Shown piece after piece: positions 54,901-63,743 of a DNA stretch of 64,000 bases (the stretch's first letter is position 1; the number at the start of each line of letters is the position of its first letter). The position numbers and the translations under genes were made by a program. Origin of the DNA: Effrenium voratum (taxonomy: Eukaryota > Sar > Dinophyceae > Suessiales > Symbiodiniaceae). The notes under the pieces were generated by a model that saw only the letters and a program-made list of their open reading frames with translations, did no database searches and was not told where the DNA came from. The stretch is from assembly GCA_963377175.1 (NCBI GenBank), contig CAUJNA010003799.1:222501-286500 (forward strand), in the 5' to 3' direction.

Positions 54901-57900
54901 GTCACTGCCGTATCTTTACTGACGCATCTACAGGGAATTGCCCCATCTAGTTGCACCTTGGTGAAGGTTACAAAGGCTTATTCAGCCATTACAAAGGCTT
55001 TTTCTCACTTCCTGAGTTCCTGGACTTGATCCTTCTCGGGAAACAGGAAGCTTGGCAACCTTCTTTTGGCCAGTCCACTCGCTCGGAAGTGCGTTGATGG
55101 TCCCCTTTAGGGCGCTTCCTTTGCGCCGGTGGATGGCGGAGAGGGCCGCGCCTGCCGCGGCGCAACTGCCTCTGCGACTTGGCCACCCGAAGCCCTCCCT
55201 CCCCCCAAAACCGTGTGGGGGGGGGGTATCTTTTTTGAGGGTACCCCCCTTTGTTTGGTGGTTTTTTGAAGGGAAACCAGGAGAACCCACCATTCTCGCG
55301 GTCCCCTTAAAAAACACACCCTGGTTTCTGGGGAGGGGATGGCTTATAAGGGTTGGATCCTGATTGCGAGTTTCGCTCACCCCGTCCAGTTGAGTATCCG
55401 TTTTGGGTTGGGAAGGGAGGATCTTGGAAATACAGCCCAAATAGGTGGTAGTGAGGGTCATTCCGAACCAAGCAAGAAGTGACTGAGATCTTCCAATCTA
55501 AGCCGGCAGCCGTCTTCCCAAATGAGCCACGGGCTTGTCAATCATATTCATGAATGGTTTCCATTGCATGCGGTCATGTCAGAAGCCTCGACCGACTGAT
55601 TTAGACGGACTCCTCACCAGAAGCATGTGGCTTTGTGATGCATCTGAGTCTTTTGTTTTACGGTACCCTGTTTGGGGTGGTTCAATACGGGGTCCCCCGC
55701 ATGTTCCGAGCACATCGCAGAACAGTAGAAGTGGTTGACTACAGGAAATTCCGCAAACAGAATCAGATCTTCGAGCGCTCGGAGGACAACGCAGTGAGCC
55801 ACTACGATGTGGTCTCCGCAGAGTCGCTGGAGGAGTGCAAAGCCAAGTGCGTGGCGAACCAGGGGTGTGTGGGCATCGATCCTTGGAACTCAGTGAATGG
55901 CCTTCACTTTTTGGCACATGAGGATGTTTCCCGGTAGTCAGCCCAAACAATGTGTCCATTGAATTAACAAATGATAAAAAGAAAATACTTTGAATTACAC
56001 TCTTTCACCAATCAGCCATGTTTCCATTGAATTAACCACACATGACAACAATACCATCACTTTTTCGCCCCAATCATCAAAAATACCTTCCTTTGAATCG
56101 AATGACACTTTTTCACCAATCAGTCAAGTTTCCATTGAATTAATTAACCACAAATGACAACAATACCTTCACTTTTTCGCCCCAATCAACAAAAATACAT
56201 TCCTTTGAATCGAATGACACGTTTGCACCCATCAACCGAAAAGGGATGAGGTTTGCACAGCCGAGCGACTTCCTTTGGCCGAGGAATTCTCGGGGAAGCG
56301 CTGCGAGCTGTGGACACGCGCGGCGGGCATCGAGGCCTCCATCCCTTTGAACGGCTTCACATGCCTGCGCCGGGCTGGGCTCACCACCACGGAGCCTCGA
56401 AGGAAGCAAGGAATGAGGGAGGGAAGCAAGAGAAACCGAAAGAAGGAAGAAAACAAGGAAGGAATGAAGAAAACAAGGAAGGAAGGAAGAAAACAAGGAA
56501 GGAAGGAAAGAAGGTTTGGGCTTGGATGCTGCGGATCAACATGGGCCTGTGTCATTTGAGGGTACCCTTGTCACCTTTGTTTGCAGCGAAAGGAAGCCCT
56601 TTTGCACGACTGCACATGGAACTTAAAATTCGCTTCCGCCAAAAAGGAGAGTCTACACGCAACTGTGGGGTGTTGGAGTTCTGTGTTACCCTTTGGGAGA
56701 ACTCATTTGGGCCAATGGCGGGCTTATCTTGTTGTTTTGTTCCTTTTCTTTCTTGTGGGGGCGGTGGGGAAATCACAGGAACAACCGCGTAGGTTGGTGG
56801 TTTGCACTTGTGCGAGGCATGTATATGCTGGGACCATTTTTTGTTGGCACACAAAAGCACGGTTCACCAAGAAAGTGTGACAGACAGGCAACCAGTCGCC
56901 ACGGGTTTTCCTTTAGAGGGAAAACATCAGATGAGTTGATCGAAGAATAGGGGCTCAATGTTCAAGCAGGCTGGCCGAACTCCGCTTCTGAGTTTTTCCA
57001 AGTCGTGGCAGCGGAGAGAATGAATGCCTCCTCCCGGTATGGTGACATGGGTGTTCTCCAAATCCGGAAACCCCAATATAAGGTTGGTCCCTTTTGGTTC
57101 CCCTTTGAAGTCACAGACAGGGGTCCACCATTGTGAGAACCATTATGTTCTTGTTACCGCTTTCCTTTGAGGCCACATTTGCTTCCTTTGCCTTAAGGAT
57201 ATGTGCTTTTTTGTTTCCCGTTGGTTTTAAAGGGAATCGATTTCACTTGGACATATTGGCGATTTTTTCCTCGGAACTCAGTCATTGCACCAATGCCATT
57301 TTCTTTTTTTGGAAGGGGGCCTTGGGTCAGGGGCAATGCGTATTAAGTATTCTAGGGGTTGATGCCCCATTCTTTTCAACCATCGTTCTTTCCAAAAATC
57401 GGCTGTTTCCCCTGGGTTTTCGGAGGTTTTCGGACCCTGGAAAGAATGGGGAAGGTACCCCTAGAGGTATACCTTAATGGTTCGGATTTGGATTCGAACC
57501 CCTGGTTCTTGTGGGCAAATGGGACACCATCCCGGAAGGCCCAATCCAAACCCACCCTGGAGGGAAGCTGAGAGTATGCCACGAAGCCACTTGAAGGTCA
57601 AGGACCAGCAATCTTGTGCCCCAGTTGGTTTTGGGGTGAACCTCCCCGGCGCCTAAGCTCCCCCCTCCCCCCCTTTGTTTCCAAAGGTGCGAACTTATGC
57701 AGTTCAGCTAGGCGGAAGAAGGAGTTAAGGGAGGGTTTGACTTGGATGCTTTGAAGAAGGCGTTTCCAAGGATCCTCCCTCAAACTGCGGAAAATGGTGT
57801 TTCCAAGCGGTTCAAGCGATGCAGCCACTTTTTAAATTGTGCAACCGCTGGACAAAGCAGGGGGTTTTGATCCTCGGTCCCTACAACTGGATCTTTGGCC

Positions 57901-60900
57901 TTGACTAAATTGTGATGCTCGTCAAGATGTAGTTCCTTGTTTTCAGCTTGAACGCTGAGGGTTTCTCTGTTCCGAGGGTACCCTCTTTGGAGTGAGGACA
58001 CCAGCCATGGTCGGGTGGCCAATTCCTATGTTAGGACACCCCACCAACAGTCTCCGAACTGAGGCGCCTCCGGATATGGGCACCTTCCTTCCCGTGGACG
58101 GCGGCCAAGACCGCGCCTGCCGCGGTGCCAGCGTCAATGACAACAACCCCCAGCACTACACGGCGCGGGGCTTGGGTCCCGTCACGATGTGTTCGGGGGG
58201 ATGGGGCGAATTTTGTTAGAACTGGCCCCTTTTGAGGGAAGCACAAGAAGCGTCCCTGCTGAGAATGGGAAAGGCAAAATGGCTGAAAACGGGGTCCAAT
58301 TTTTGTTCTATCAGTGTCGCTGGGCAACCTGAGGGTGGTGCCGGAAACACTTCGGATGATGACTGAACCCCTGGTTGAGACAGAGGGGGTGAAATGCATA
58401 GTGAGATCTGGATCGCATGGCCCAGAGAACAAACATGGCCCAGAGGCGAGGGGTGTTCAAATCCTACCATGGGACACAAATGGGTGTTGTGTGCACCTGA
58501 CAAACATGGGGCACCTACGGCCGGTCACAGAATGTTTACATCCTCGTTGTTTTTGCCCTTGGGGCCTTTGGGGTCTAGTTTTTTGACCCCCTCAATAGCT
58601 GGCGTGCCATTGCGGGGGGGCCGTGCATGCACGGGCCCGCCCGTCCCAAGGTGCAGGCCGCGTTAAGCATCCCAGTTAGATATACACGGGGTGCACAGCT
58701 TCTCTTCTCTTACGGACTTGTTGAGGTGGCAAGCTTTAGGCTTTTTTGTGGGTTGTTTCTTCATTTCTGCCTCAAGCAGTTCAAGCGTTTTTTTGACAGG
58801 CCAGCTTGGCAGGACAGTTTCAGGGTACGACACTCCACACGGGCTACGGACTTTCCTGAAAGATCAGGCGTGCGTAAGACCCAGGGTGCCAGGGGTAAAG
58901 TGCTTAAGAGCGCCTGCACAAGGTTAATGAAGAACCCATGTAGCGATTGGCCAGCCCAGCTGGCCCTCTTCAGTTGACTTTGCTTACTTCAAGGGGCGGT
59001 GTACTTTGCAAGTGCTTAGCAACCATTGGTTGTGGCCTGCTTAGGAACTTACGACCATGGTAAGTTTGTGATAATCCAAGCGACTACGTAACAATATGCA
59101 AAGTACCCTGTCGCTTTGCGTAGCATTGCGTCCTTCAGCACACGGGGAATTGGCGACCCCGGGTTAATCCAGTAAAGCCATGGTGTCACCAACAAAAGGG
59201 ATCCGGATTCCCACCGGAGGCTTAACGGACACCTTTCGATCAAAATTAACCAGGGTCAACATATTTATAACTCCCCAACCTGAATGTTGGGGATTTTCTA
59301 AGGGAGCTTCTGGCTGGGTGAGGGGGGAAGAGGGCAGTCTGTATCGAGAGGGGTTATGAATCTGGCATTATCGTTGGTGCACCCGCCGACAGGTGCACGC
59401 AGCTTCGTCACTGAACAGCTGCAAGCTGAAGTGCGCCCAGAGCGGCGGAAACTAAGCTGCGAGTTGGTCCATTTCGGTTCCCTGCCCCCCCCCCCCCCCC
59501 CACAAAAAAGCTGGAACTCTCAAGGGGTCCCCCCTGACTTCCCCATTCTGAACCCAGGCACCCTTCGTTCTGCGAAGCCAAAGCAAGTGTGCCAAGTTTT
59601 TACGCTCGGGCTGTTTGGTATGGTTTCCCGTTGATCTCGAGCTCACCCATGAAGGCCTACCTGGAGACTCCAACTCCCGGTTTGTGAACTAATGTTGACC
59701 CCATATTAATCAACTCAGTTAATTAGTAGGGGGTGTCCATTTGTGGGTTTAGTGGGAAGCCATCACCTTTGAAGGGGAGCACCTCCCCCTAATAAGCTGG
59801 TTGGTTGATCTTAATGTTGCCCCAGGATTAATACACCCGTCCCATTATTAGGGGTTCCTCCAAAAGTGGTCTGAATCTCCACTAAAAGGAATTCGGAATG
59901 GGACACCCCCGAGTTTAAATCAGCCAGGGGTTCTGCTGAATTCGGGGTCATGTGGGGCCAACCAGTTTTGCTGGGCCGCGTGACGTGCGGACAACTCATT
60001 CAGAACTTCGAACGGCCCTCATGTAGCCGTGCTCCATTGGAGCCTGGAGCTGCCAAAGACAGAAAAAGAAACCAGGTTGCCCAAAACCACATGGCTTTGT
60101 ACAGAACAGGCCAGGTTTTGGGAGATGGATGGAGTTGTGTGGTTTGTTCTTGATGTTGGAGGGGAGTCAAGAGGTCACTGGACACCCTTTCAATCGGTCG
60201 AACGCCTCTTGGCTTGGCTGCTATTGGCCCAGGTCTTTGCCAGACCGTTTGGGTGGAATCGGTGAATTCATCTGCCCCAGAACCAAGCTTTAAAGACTGG
60301 TGGGGGTAAGAAAAAGGGGCCACCAAGTTGGGTTTGGCGGGTCCGAGACCCAACAAAAACAAAAGCGACATTTGAATAGTTTGCCCATGTGCTGAGGATG
60401 CGTGGGTATCGAGTTCTCAGCTACGAGGCGCAAAGTCGACGAGCTGGTCGCGACAGGAAGAATTCCCTTTGGGTAAGCAAGGGGGATGACTAAGCCAAAC
60501 TGGGGTGAGGTGTGACATCTAGTTTCACGTGAAAAACCTGAGAATGCAATCTGGGTGTTTCTTTTTGGATATCATCGCAACAATTATACTAAAACTATGG
60601 AACAGGGTCAGAAAATATGATTAATTGTGTACCCTGGATGTCCAAGTTTAAAAAAAGGGACGGATTTTGTATTTGGGAAGCGGCAGGTGCGAGGTGTGGA
60701 GCCGCAAGATCGAGGCGACCAAAGAGCTGCCGGGCTTTCAGTGCTTCAGCTATGCGGCGCCTCAGTCGCGAGACCGCCGCCGGAGGTTTCGCCTTCGGAT
60801 GGCCATCTTCACTGTAGGCGGATAAACCATGTACCCTCCCACCAAGTAACATGGGACCTAGCACAGGGGGGGTCCCTTGAAAAGGAAAATGGTCTTCCAG

Positions 60901-62957
60901 GACCCCCCGAACGTCAGGTTCCATGTTAATTTGGTGGGAGGGTAGATAAAATGAAGGCTGACACTTCGAGGACTGTAAACTATCATTTCACTGGCAAATG
61001 TGCGTCTTCTTCTGTTTCGGCTGCCTTGGGTGGGACACCAAAAGGAAGACTGGCATTTTTTTTGGCTACTGCAATAGGTTAGCTGAGCTTGCAAGCACCC
61101 CAGCTGGTTTTTCCTATCTCCTTTGGGCTTGTCTCAAAAATTGGGACCCGCAGTAGCTGCTTAGCTCACTCCTTTTGCTGGTTGAAGCCTTTATAGGAAG
61201 AGGGGTTGACTGGAGCTTGCGAGACCTTGTGCCATTATTGGGATTTCACCTGCACTGTCTGGTGGGCTCCCGACAAAACATGGAATCAACACCAACAAGG
61301 GTTCCAAATCTTTTTCAACCAGGGCCAACTTGCACTGATTTTGATGGTCAATTTGGGAGAGACATGGGCTCACGTTGCGCCCATTTTGGTGTCTGCATTG
61401 GTCCGTGTCTCAATGCCGGCCTTTTGTTCGAAATCTCAAGCGCAGGCCTTGCCACGGCACCCTGGCTAGAGCTACAGGACAAAGGGTGGACTAAAAACGT
61501 GATACGTGCTACGGTAAAAGGCCGGCTCCTTTACTGGGAACAAACAGGGATGGTCATCAACCTGATAAGGATCCCAAATCTCTACCGCTATTGGGTTGGA
61601 TCTTCAGACTTTAACTTTTTTGGATTCCCTTCATATTTCCTCAAGTTAAACTTTATGCTGTGGGATCTACAGCACCCAAGTAATGACTGCTATATAATGA
61701 TTCCTGTTAAGGAAGCCATGATAGGCCATATTCGGAGTTTTGACCGTGGCTCATATTTGGGTCAAAGTTTCCAGTCACTGGTGGCTCTGACAAGGATTTT
61801 TGTTTCAGTTTGACAGAAGATGGAGATAATCTGACAGAAACGAACACGCTAATCATGGCTGACCTTAGCCCTTACTTAGACCTTTTGGCAAGAACTGGCT
61901 CTGTCCTTTTTTGTTAAGGGGGGGGGGCCGGGCGGTTCCCCATTTTTTTGCTTTTTAAGGGAAACCACAGGACAACCGTTACGCCATTTCGAGGGGCCCC
62001 ATTCCTGAAAAACAGACACCCAAACGGCGTTTCCATTAAGCCCACAAAAGGCTAGATCCCCCAGTAGAGCCCTTTTACCCCTTTTTTGGGGGAGGGTTTT
62101 TGCTACTAACATAGACTACAAAGCAAAGGGTACCCTTATTCTAAGCTCTCTACTGGAAGGCCTCGAAGGTGATCGACCTGCTTGGGCCGATGGTTTTTGA
62201 CGCCTGCCTTAGGAGTCGGAGACGGCCACAACCACTTCGGGCACCTCGATGGGGTGCTCCAAAGCCTGGGAAGCCGCGTGGCCCAGAAATTTAGCTCGGC
62301 GTGTTCCCTTTTTCCCCATGCTGGGGTGAAATTATCATTTTTTGGGAAGGCCTGATCCCAGGAATGTGTGTATAAATGTGGGTCGTCGTTTGGAAAGCAT
62401 GTCACGCAGACTTTGAACATATGTCCTGACCCTTGTGTGTGTGTCCAGGGAAAACCGTGGTTCTGGTGGGGAAAAACGGGCACCACGGCCAAACACCCCC
62501 CAAACCAACCCAAAACCTCCAAGAGGACAACTGAACAAACAAATATGAAGGGACGAGTCAAATAGTTTACATCTACAATTGGCAGCAGAGTCTTTCATAC
62601 CCCAACACCCCGTTATATCGGCCCTTGGGTGTGAATTTCAACAGACCCTTGGTGGACATCAAAAGGTGGGATTCATGTCCAACCATGTTCCTTGAAGTAG
62701 CGAGCCATGCCACGGCAGCGAAACAGATGTAGAAACCACTGTGAGCATAGGTGTCCTTTTTAGGTTAGTTTGGTTAAAGTAAAAGGCACTGGTTTCGATG
62801 GGTGATCCCATTTGCCAGGGCCAGCTATTTTTCCAAAAGGACACCTATTGCTGTGAGGCGGTCCGACTCTGAAAAATTGATGGCATTCGCTTGTCAGGCC
62901 TGCGGAGGGCAGAATTGGGATGGTCCCACCTGCTGCGAATCCGGCTACATGTGCACC
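43215..62957 (+). CDS. Secreted LPMO with two PAN domains and a CBM1 (17 exons, 3' incomplete)
   Basis: Copper-dependent lytic polysaccharide monooxygenase of the Chitin_bind_3/LPMO_10 type, which oxidatively cleaves cellulose- or chitin-like polymers. The 17 exons join with reading phase kept to about 430 codons: signal peptide (1-15), mature His1, catalytic module (to about residue 225), Thr/Ser linker (to 256), PAN/apple 1 (257-325), PAN/apple 2 (326-408), then CBM1. The family hallmarks are present: N-terminal His, HHQGHYEF for the second copper His, paired Cys in LTCTSCTLQW, and EFWNCADI, whose Phe probably takes the axial site. CBM1 suggests cellulose as target, so a thecal/cell-wall or food-derived substrate is inferred. 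AA15-like is my best family guess, not established. CBM1 is cut short and no stop was found, so the 3' end is unresolved or beyond the window. Confidence 0.88.
43340..43378. mobile_element. Family A fragment in LPMO intron 1
   Basis: TTTTTTGGTTGGGAGGGTTC matches the inner left part of family A; both ends are lost. Confidence 0.5.
43395..43620. mobile_element. Family G element interrupted by family J
   Basis: Left end CCTCACTTCCTGAGTTTCTG and right end GGCCAATCCACTCAGGAAGT are the two halves of a family G unit. They are separated by a family J block (43,432-43,530: GGAATTGGGGGAGGGGGGTG ... TGGAATTGGGGACCCCCCCC). Confidence 0.7.
43636..43735. mobile_element. Family C element, degraded
   Basis: TGCTCCCCTCCAGAAAATGG, CACTATTAAAAGGGGACCCC and AATCAACCAGGGGTTC match the inner part of family C. 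Confidence 0.5.
44450..44567. mobile_element. Family I element
   Basis: CTAGGGGTTGATTCCTTTTC with CATTCTTTTCAACCATCG at the left; GGATCCCTGGAAAGAATGG and GGTACCCCTGGAAC at the right as its inverted partner. Confidence 0.75.
44636..44671 (+). CDS. LPMO exon 2: CPHC segment
   Basis: Acceptor GAAAG, donor GA at 44,672. Reads EEDCPHCLQSGG, the conserved Cys pair that follows the N-terminal strand in eukaryotic Chitin_bind_3 LPMOs. Phase 1 at both ends agrees with exons 1 and 3. Confidence 0.75.
44728..44868. mobile_element. Family C element in LPMO intron 2
   Basis: TGGACCCCATATGAATCAAC and GTTGATCCGGACTAACTATG at the ends. The inner arms CCCCCAGTTGATTCATATGG and ACTGGGGGTTTGTTGATCC are inverted. 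Confidence 0.75.
45350..45530. repeat. Degenerate CCCTAAC/CCCCAAAC tandem repeat
   Basis: Imperfect units such as AACCCTAACCACCCCAAACC repeat with a period of about 14-16 bases, ending about 30 bases before exon 3. It resembles telomere-type CCCTAAA sequence but is too irregular to be telomeric. Confidence 0.7.
45562..45651 (+). CDS. LPMO exon 3: SHGLCGNPVQG segment
   Basis: Acceptor CTCCAAG, donor GC at 45,652. Reads PDNVKARGKG and then TWPTRLAPESHGLCGNPVQG (the last Gly codon completed by exon 4), a recognisable block between the CPHC pair and the metal-site strand in this LPMO group. Confidence 0.85.
45685..45815. mobile_element. Family C element, first of a tandem pair
   Basis: ATGTTGACCCAGGATTAATT at the left, TTGATCCGGGGTTAACAT at the right. 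It starts about 35 bases after exon 3, and the next family C copy follows with no more than a few bases between. Confidence 0.8.
45817..45946. mobile_element. Family C element, second of a tandem pair
   Basis: AATGTTGAACCCAAACAAAC at the left, TATGGGGTCAACATGACC at the right, core CCTGGGTTTAGTGGGGAATC. Confidence 0.8.
45981..46098. mobile_element. Family B element, second right-end type
   Basis: GTTGTATCGGATCTTTGGAC at the left and GAGGTCAACAGCAACCAAA at the right. Confidence 0.65.
46266..46353. repeat. CACAGA/CACACA repeat
   Basis: Imperfect units of ACAC, AGAC and ACAG. Confidence 0.85.
47086..47200. mobile_element. Family B element in LPMO intron 3
   Basis: CTACTGCTGTGGGGTTGGAT at the left, GGGGATCTACAGCACCCAAG at the right, AAAAAGTGCAAAAAGTTAAA inside. 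Confidence 0.85.
47516..47604 (+). CDS. LPMO exon 4: strand before second copper His
   Basis: Acceptor GTCCGAG, donor GC at 47,605. Reads NPVSLEDETYLKK and then GPITATYQPGQVVEFQ, the conserved Y.pGqvve. strand that precedes the second His of the copper brace. Confidence 0.88.
48420..48535. mobile_element. Family H element
   Basis: TTGCTTAAGAATATG at the left and GGGGGCTTAAGCAAATGGAA at the right are inverted. Internal GGTTTTAAAGGGAATCTATC, shared with copies near 41,110, 42,160 and 57,220. Carries a TA run. Confidence 0.75.
49318..49383 (+). CDS. LPMO exon 5: second copper-binding His
   Basis: Acceptor TGCACAG. Reads VAVSTHHQGHYEFRICD then RGLDF. The HHQGHYEF motif corresponds to the family's NHGGHF-type motif with the second histidine-brace residue. 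Ends before a GA donor; a GAG is repeated at both sides of intron 5. Confidence 0.9.
49511..49683. mobile_element. Family B element, composite of both right ends
   Basis: Left end CTGCTATTGGGTTGGATCTT is followed first by the CCACAGCACCCAAG end and then, after CATTGGACCCACAAAAAGG, by the GGGATCAACAGCAACAC end. Two subtypes appear joined. Confidence 0.7.
50363..50470 (+). CDS. LPMO exon 6: QCLDRWLL segment
   Basis: Acceptor CCTAGAG, donor GC at 50,471. Reads QCLDRWLLQRAEPLADCVV and then a DCQPLDPKHP end: Cys-rich helical insertion of the catalytic module. Phase 0 at both ends. Confidence 0.88.
50655..50790. mobile_element. Family I element
   Basis: CTAGGGGTTGATTCCTTGTC at the left, AGAAAGAAGGATCCCTGGAA and TTACCCCTAGAAC at the right. 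Confidence 0.75.
51190..51228 (+). CDS. LPMO exon 7: ERWYLPP
   Basis: Acceptor GGCTCAG, donor GT at 51,229. Thirteen codons reading ERWYLPPAGSQTQ. Joining to exon 6 gives KHP-ERWYLPP, as expected for the family. Confidence 0.8.
51893..52190. repeat. (CT)n then (TA)n/(ATAC)n microsatellite
   Basis: A CT run of about 60 bases is followed by about 230 bases of TA, ATAC and ACAC units, with the piece TATGTTAGTATGTATATCTG nearly duplicated. It ends about 12 bases before exon 8. Confidence 0.9.
52202..52272 (+). CDS. LPMO exon 8: LTCTSCTLQW core
   Basis: Acceptor TGATGCAG. Reads RMRYKIPEGLTCTSCTLQW plus R, the most conserved stretch of these LPMOs (paired Cys, QWRYW). The exact 3' end is unclear: a GC donor at 52,273 keeps the phase but adds two residues before exon 9. 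Confidence 0.9.
52930..52988 (+). CDS. LPMO exon 9: YWSTGNSC
   Basis: Acceptor GGTTGAG, donor GT at 52,989. Reads YWSTGNSCYYDGDYIDYFQ, continuing the QWRYWxTGN block. Confidence 0.9.
53147..53243. mobile_element. Family G element
   Basis: TTTCACTCACTTCCTGAGTT at the left, TTTTGGGCCAATGAAGTGAG at the right. Confidence 0.7.
53558..53639. repeat. 8-bp tandem repeat GGGGGTCT
   Basis: About ten uninterrupted identical units. The complementary strand gives the open-frame artefact PRPPDPQT. Confidence 0.95.
54222..54343 (+). CDS. LPMO exon 10: EFWNCADI end and Thr/Ser linker
   Basis: Acceptor GCCGAAG, donor GC at 54,344. After the split Glu codon it reads EFWNCADIAVV, the C-terminal LPMO motif with disulphide Cys and the probable axial Phe, then about 28 residues of Thr/Ser/Ala/Gly typical of an O-glycosylated linker. 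Confidence 0.9.
55003..55098. mobile_element. Family G element
   Basis: TCTCACTTCCTGAGTTCCTG at the left and TGGCCAGTCCACTCGCTCGG at the right. Confidence 0.7.
55761..55877 (+). CDS. LPMO exon 11: PAN domain 1, first part
   Basis: Acceptor CAAACAG, GA donor at 55,878. Contains DNAVSHYDVV and ESLEECKAKCVANQGCVGI, the Cys-x3-Cys helix of a PAN/apple domain. Phase 0 on both sides. PAN modules mediate protein or carbohydrate binding in secreted proteins. Confidence 0.85.
56284..56373 (+). CDS. LPMO exon 12: PAN domain 1, second part
   Basis: Acceptor GCCGAG, GC donor at 56,374. Reads EFSGKRCELWTRAAG and ends GFTCLR. Joined to exon 11 it gives GCVGI-EFSGKRCELW, a typical PAN core. Confidence 0.85.
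56400..56515. repeat. GGAAG/AAACAAGG purine-rich repeat
   Basis: Degenerate units like AAGAAAACAAGGAAGGAA repeat three times just after exon 12. Confidence 0.75.
57190..57260. mobile_element. Family H element, partial
   Basis: TGCCTTAAGGATATGTGC followed by GGTTTTAAAGGGAATCGATT; the right end is not clear. Confidence 0.55.
57347..57470. mobile_element. Family I element
   Basis: CTAGGGGTTGATGCCCCATT at the left, TGGAAAGAATGGGGAAGGTA and CCCCTAGAGG at the right. Confidence 0.75.
57475..57575. mobile_element. Family K element
   Basis: Starts TGGTTCGGATTTGGATTCGA and ends GAGGGAAGCTGAGAG, matching 13,340-13,440. Confidence 0.6.
58064..58162 (+). CDS. LPMO exon 13: PAN domain 2, start
   Basis: Acceptor AACTGAG, GC donor at 58,163. 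Reads APPDMGT, then FLPVDGGQDRACRGASVNDN and PQHYT. The ACRG.......N..YY start is typical of PAN repeats in dinoflagellate secreted proteins. Phase 0 on both sides. Confidence 0.85.
59393..59444 (+). CDS. LPMO exon 14: PAN domain 2, Cys helix
   Basis: Acceptor CCGACAG, GC donor at 59,445. Reads VH then AASSLNSCKLKCAQS, the C-x3-C helix matching ESLEECKAKC of PAN 1. Confidence 0.85.
59691..59812. mobile_element. Family C element, first of a tandem pair
   Basis: AATGTTGACCCCATATTAAT at the left; core GGGTTTAGTGGGAAGCCATC; right end diverged before the next copy. Confidence 0.7.
59813..59951. mobile_element. Family C element, second of a tandem pair
   Basis: AATGTTGCCCCAGGATTAAT at the left, CTGAATTCGGGGTCATGT at the right. 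Confidence 0.75.
60397..60427 (+). CDS. LPMO exon 15: 31-base micro-exon of PAN 2
   Basis: Acceptor TGCTGAG, GC donor at 60,428. Encodes GCVGIEFSAT with split codons at both ends. It fills exactly the gap between exons 14 and 16 and matches GCVGI-EFSGK of PAN 1. Confidence 0.8.
60687..60753 (+). CDS. LPMO exon 16: PAN domain 2, end
   Basis: Acceptor GCGGCAG, GC donor at 60,754. Reads R/CEVWSRKIEATKELPGF and QCFSY, the terminal Cys strand of the PAN fold. Confidence 0.87.
60831..60945. mobile_element. Family D element in LPMO intron 16
   Basis: GTACCCTCCCACCAAGTAAC at the left and GTTAATTTGGTGGGAGGGTA at the right; the interior also pairs (GGGGGGGTCCC with GGACCCCCC). Confidence 0.85.
61583..61681. 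mobile_element. Family B element
   Basis: ACCGCTATTGGGTTGGATCT at the left and GGGATCTACAGCACCCAAG at the right. Confidence 0.8.
62053..62163. mobile_element. Family A element
   Basis: TAGATCCCCCAGTAGAGCCC at the left is inverted as GCTCTCTACTGGAAGGCC at the right; the internal CTACTAACATAGACTAC is a variant of the hallmark. A GC-rich stretch right after it (62,167-62,300) has an open frame (LLGPMVFDACLRSRRRP) but no family link. Confidence 0.75.
62898..62957 (+). CDS. LPMO exon 17: CBM1, first part
   Basis: Acceptor TTGTCAG. Reads ACGGQNWDGPTCCESGYMC, the unmistakable N-terminal two thirds of a fungal-type cellulose-binding module with its Trp and the C, CC, C cysteines. The usual YYSQC end is not in this exon and was not found downstream. 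It follows PAN 2 in phase 0 with no linker. Confidence 0.85.
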
Positions 62958-63570
62958 GAGGAGAGAGCGGAATTTACGACGTGACCGTGGTGGTGATTTG
63001 TTCATGTTGTTTCCTCCACGGTTTGAACATCACCTGTGAAGGTCTCCTAAAAGGATGCACTTTGGCTAAGTGAAACACCTTGGCAGCTATTTCAAAGGGC
63101 GTCTATGTGTACCAGGTGATTTTAGGTTTCATCCTGGGATTTTATTTGGGGCTAATATAGACTAAGCCTCGGACAGTTCGAACCCTGCACGGTTTGGAGA
63201 GCATGGGGAGCTCACAGTCCGCATCAAGCAACGAGGGGTGGCGCACATCCCTTCAATTCCCATTGCCAAAGTCTGCCAACGCCCGTGGCTCTAGGAAAGG
63301 CTGGTTTGCGGGAACTGCAAGTTAACATTGAGTCCAACATGTCCCCCTTCCGTCGAGAACTTCCTCTCCAACGGAATTCTCCAAAGAAAGTGAATGTGGA
63401 TCGATGCGGCTCCACAATCGCCCTTCCTTCTGACTGATTGAGCAGCCTCCTCAAGTTGTTCTTGGAGCCGTCACGTGTGAGGGAACCAAATTGTGCCTAC
63501 TTCGGCATGAAAAGGCTTTGACACAAAGGAATTTCCCGTTTATCTGATCCATTTGCCCCTTTGCACCGGC

Positions 63571-63620
63571 GCCAGTTGGAGCCGAAGTGGGCGAAACAGC
63601 GGCTCGGACTGGCGGAAAAC
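63571..63620 (+). CDS. Possible exon after CBM1
   Basis: After acceptor GGCGCCAG a GC3-rich frame reads LEPKWAKQRLGLAENR. It does not supply the missing CBM1 end. It may be a further LPMO exon, another gene, or not coding. Confidence 0.3.
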
Positions 63621-63743
63621 CGCTTTTGGTTTCCCTGGCTTGGCCGAACAGGTCGCAAAAGCTGAATCAGGTATGCCCTTGGTGTTTTTGGAGTGGTGGG
63701 ATTTGACCCCCTGCTTGCGGGAAAAACACCAAACCACCAATTC

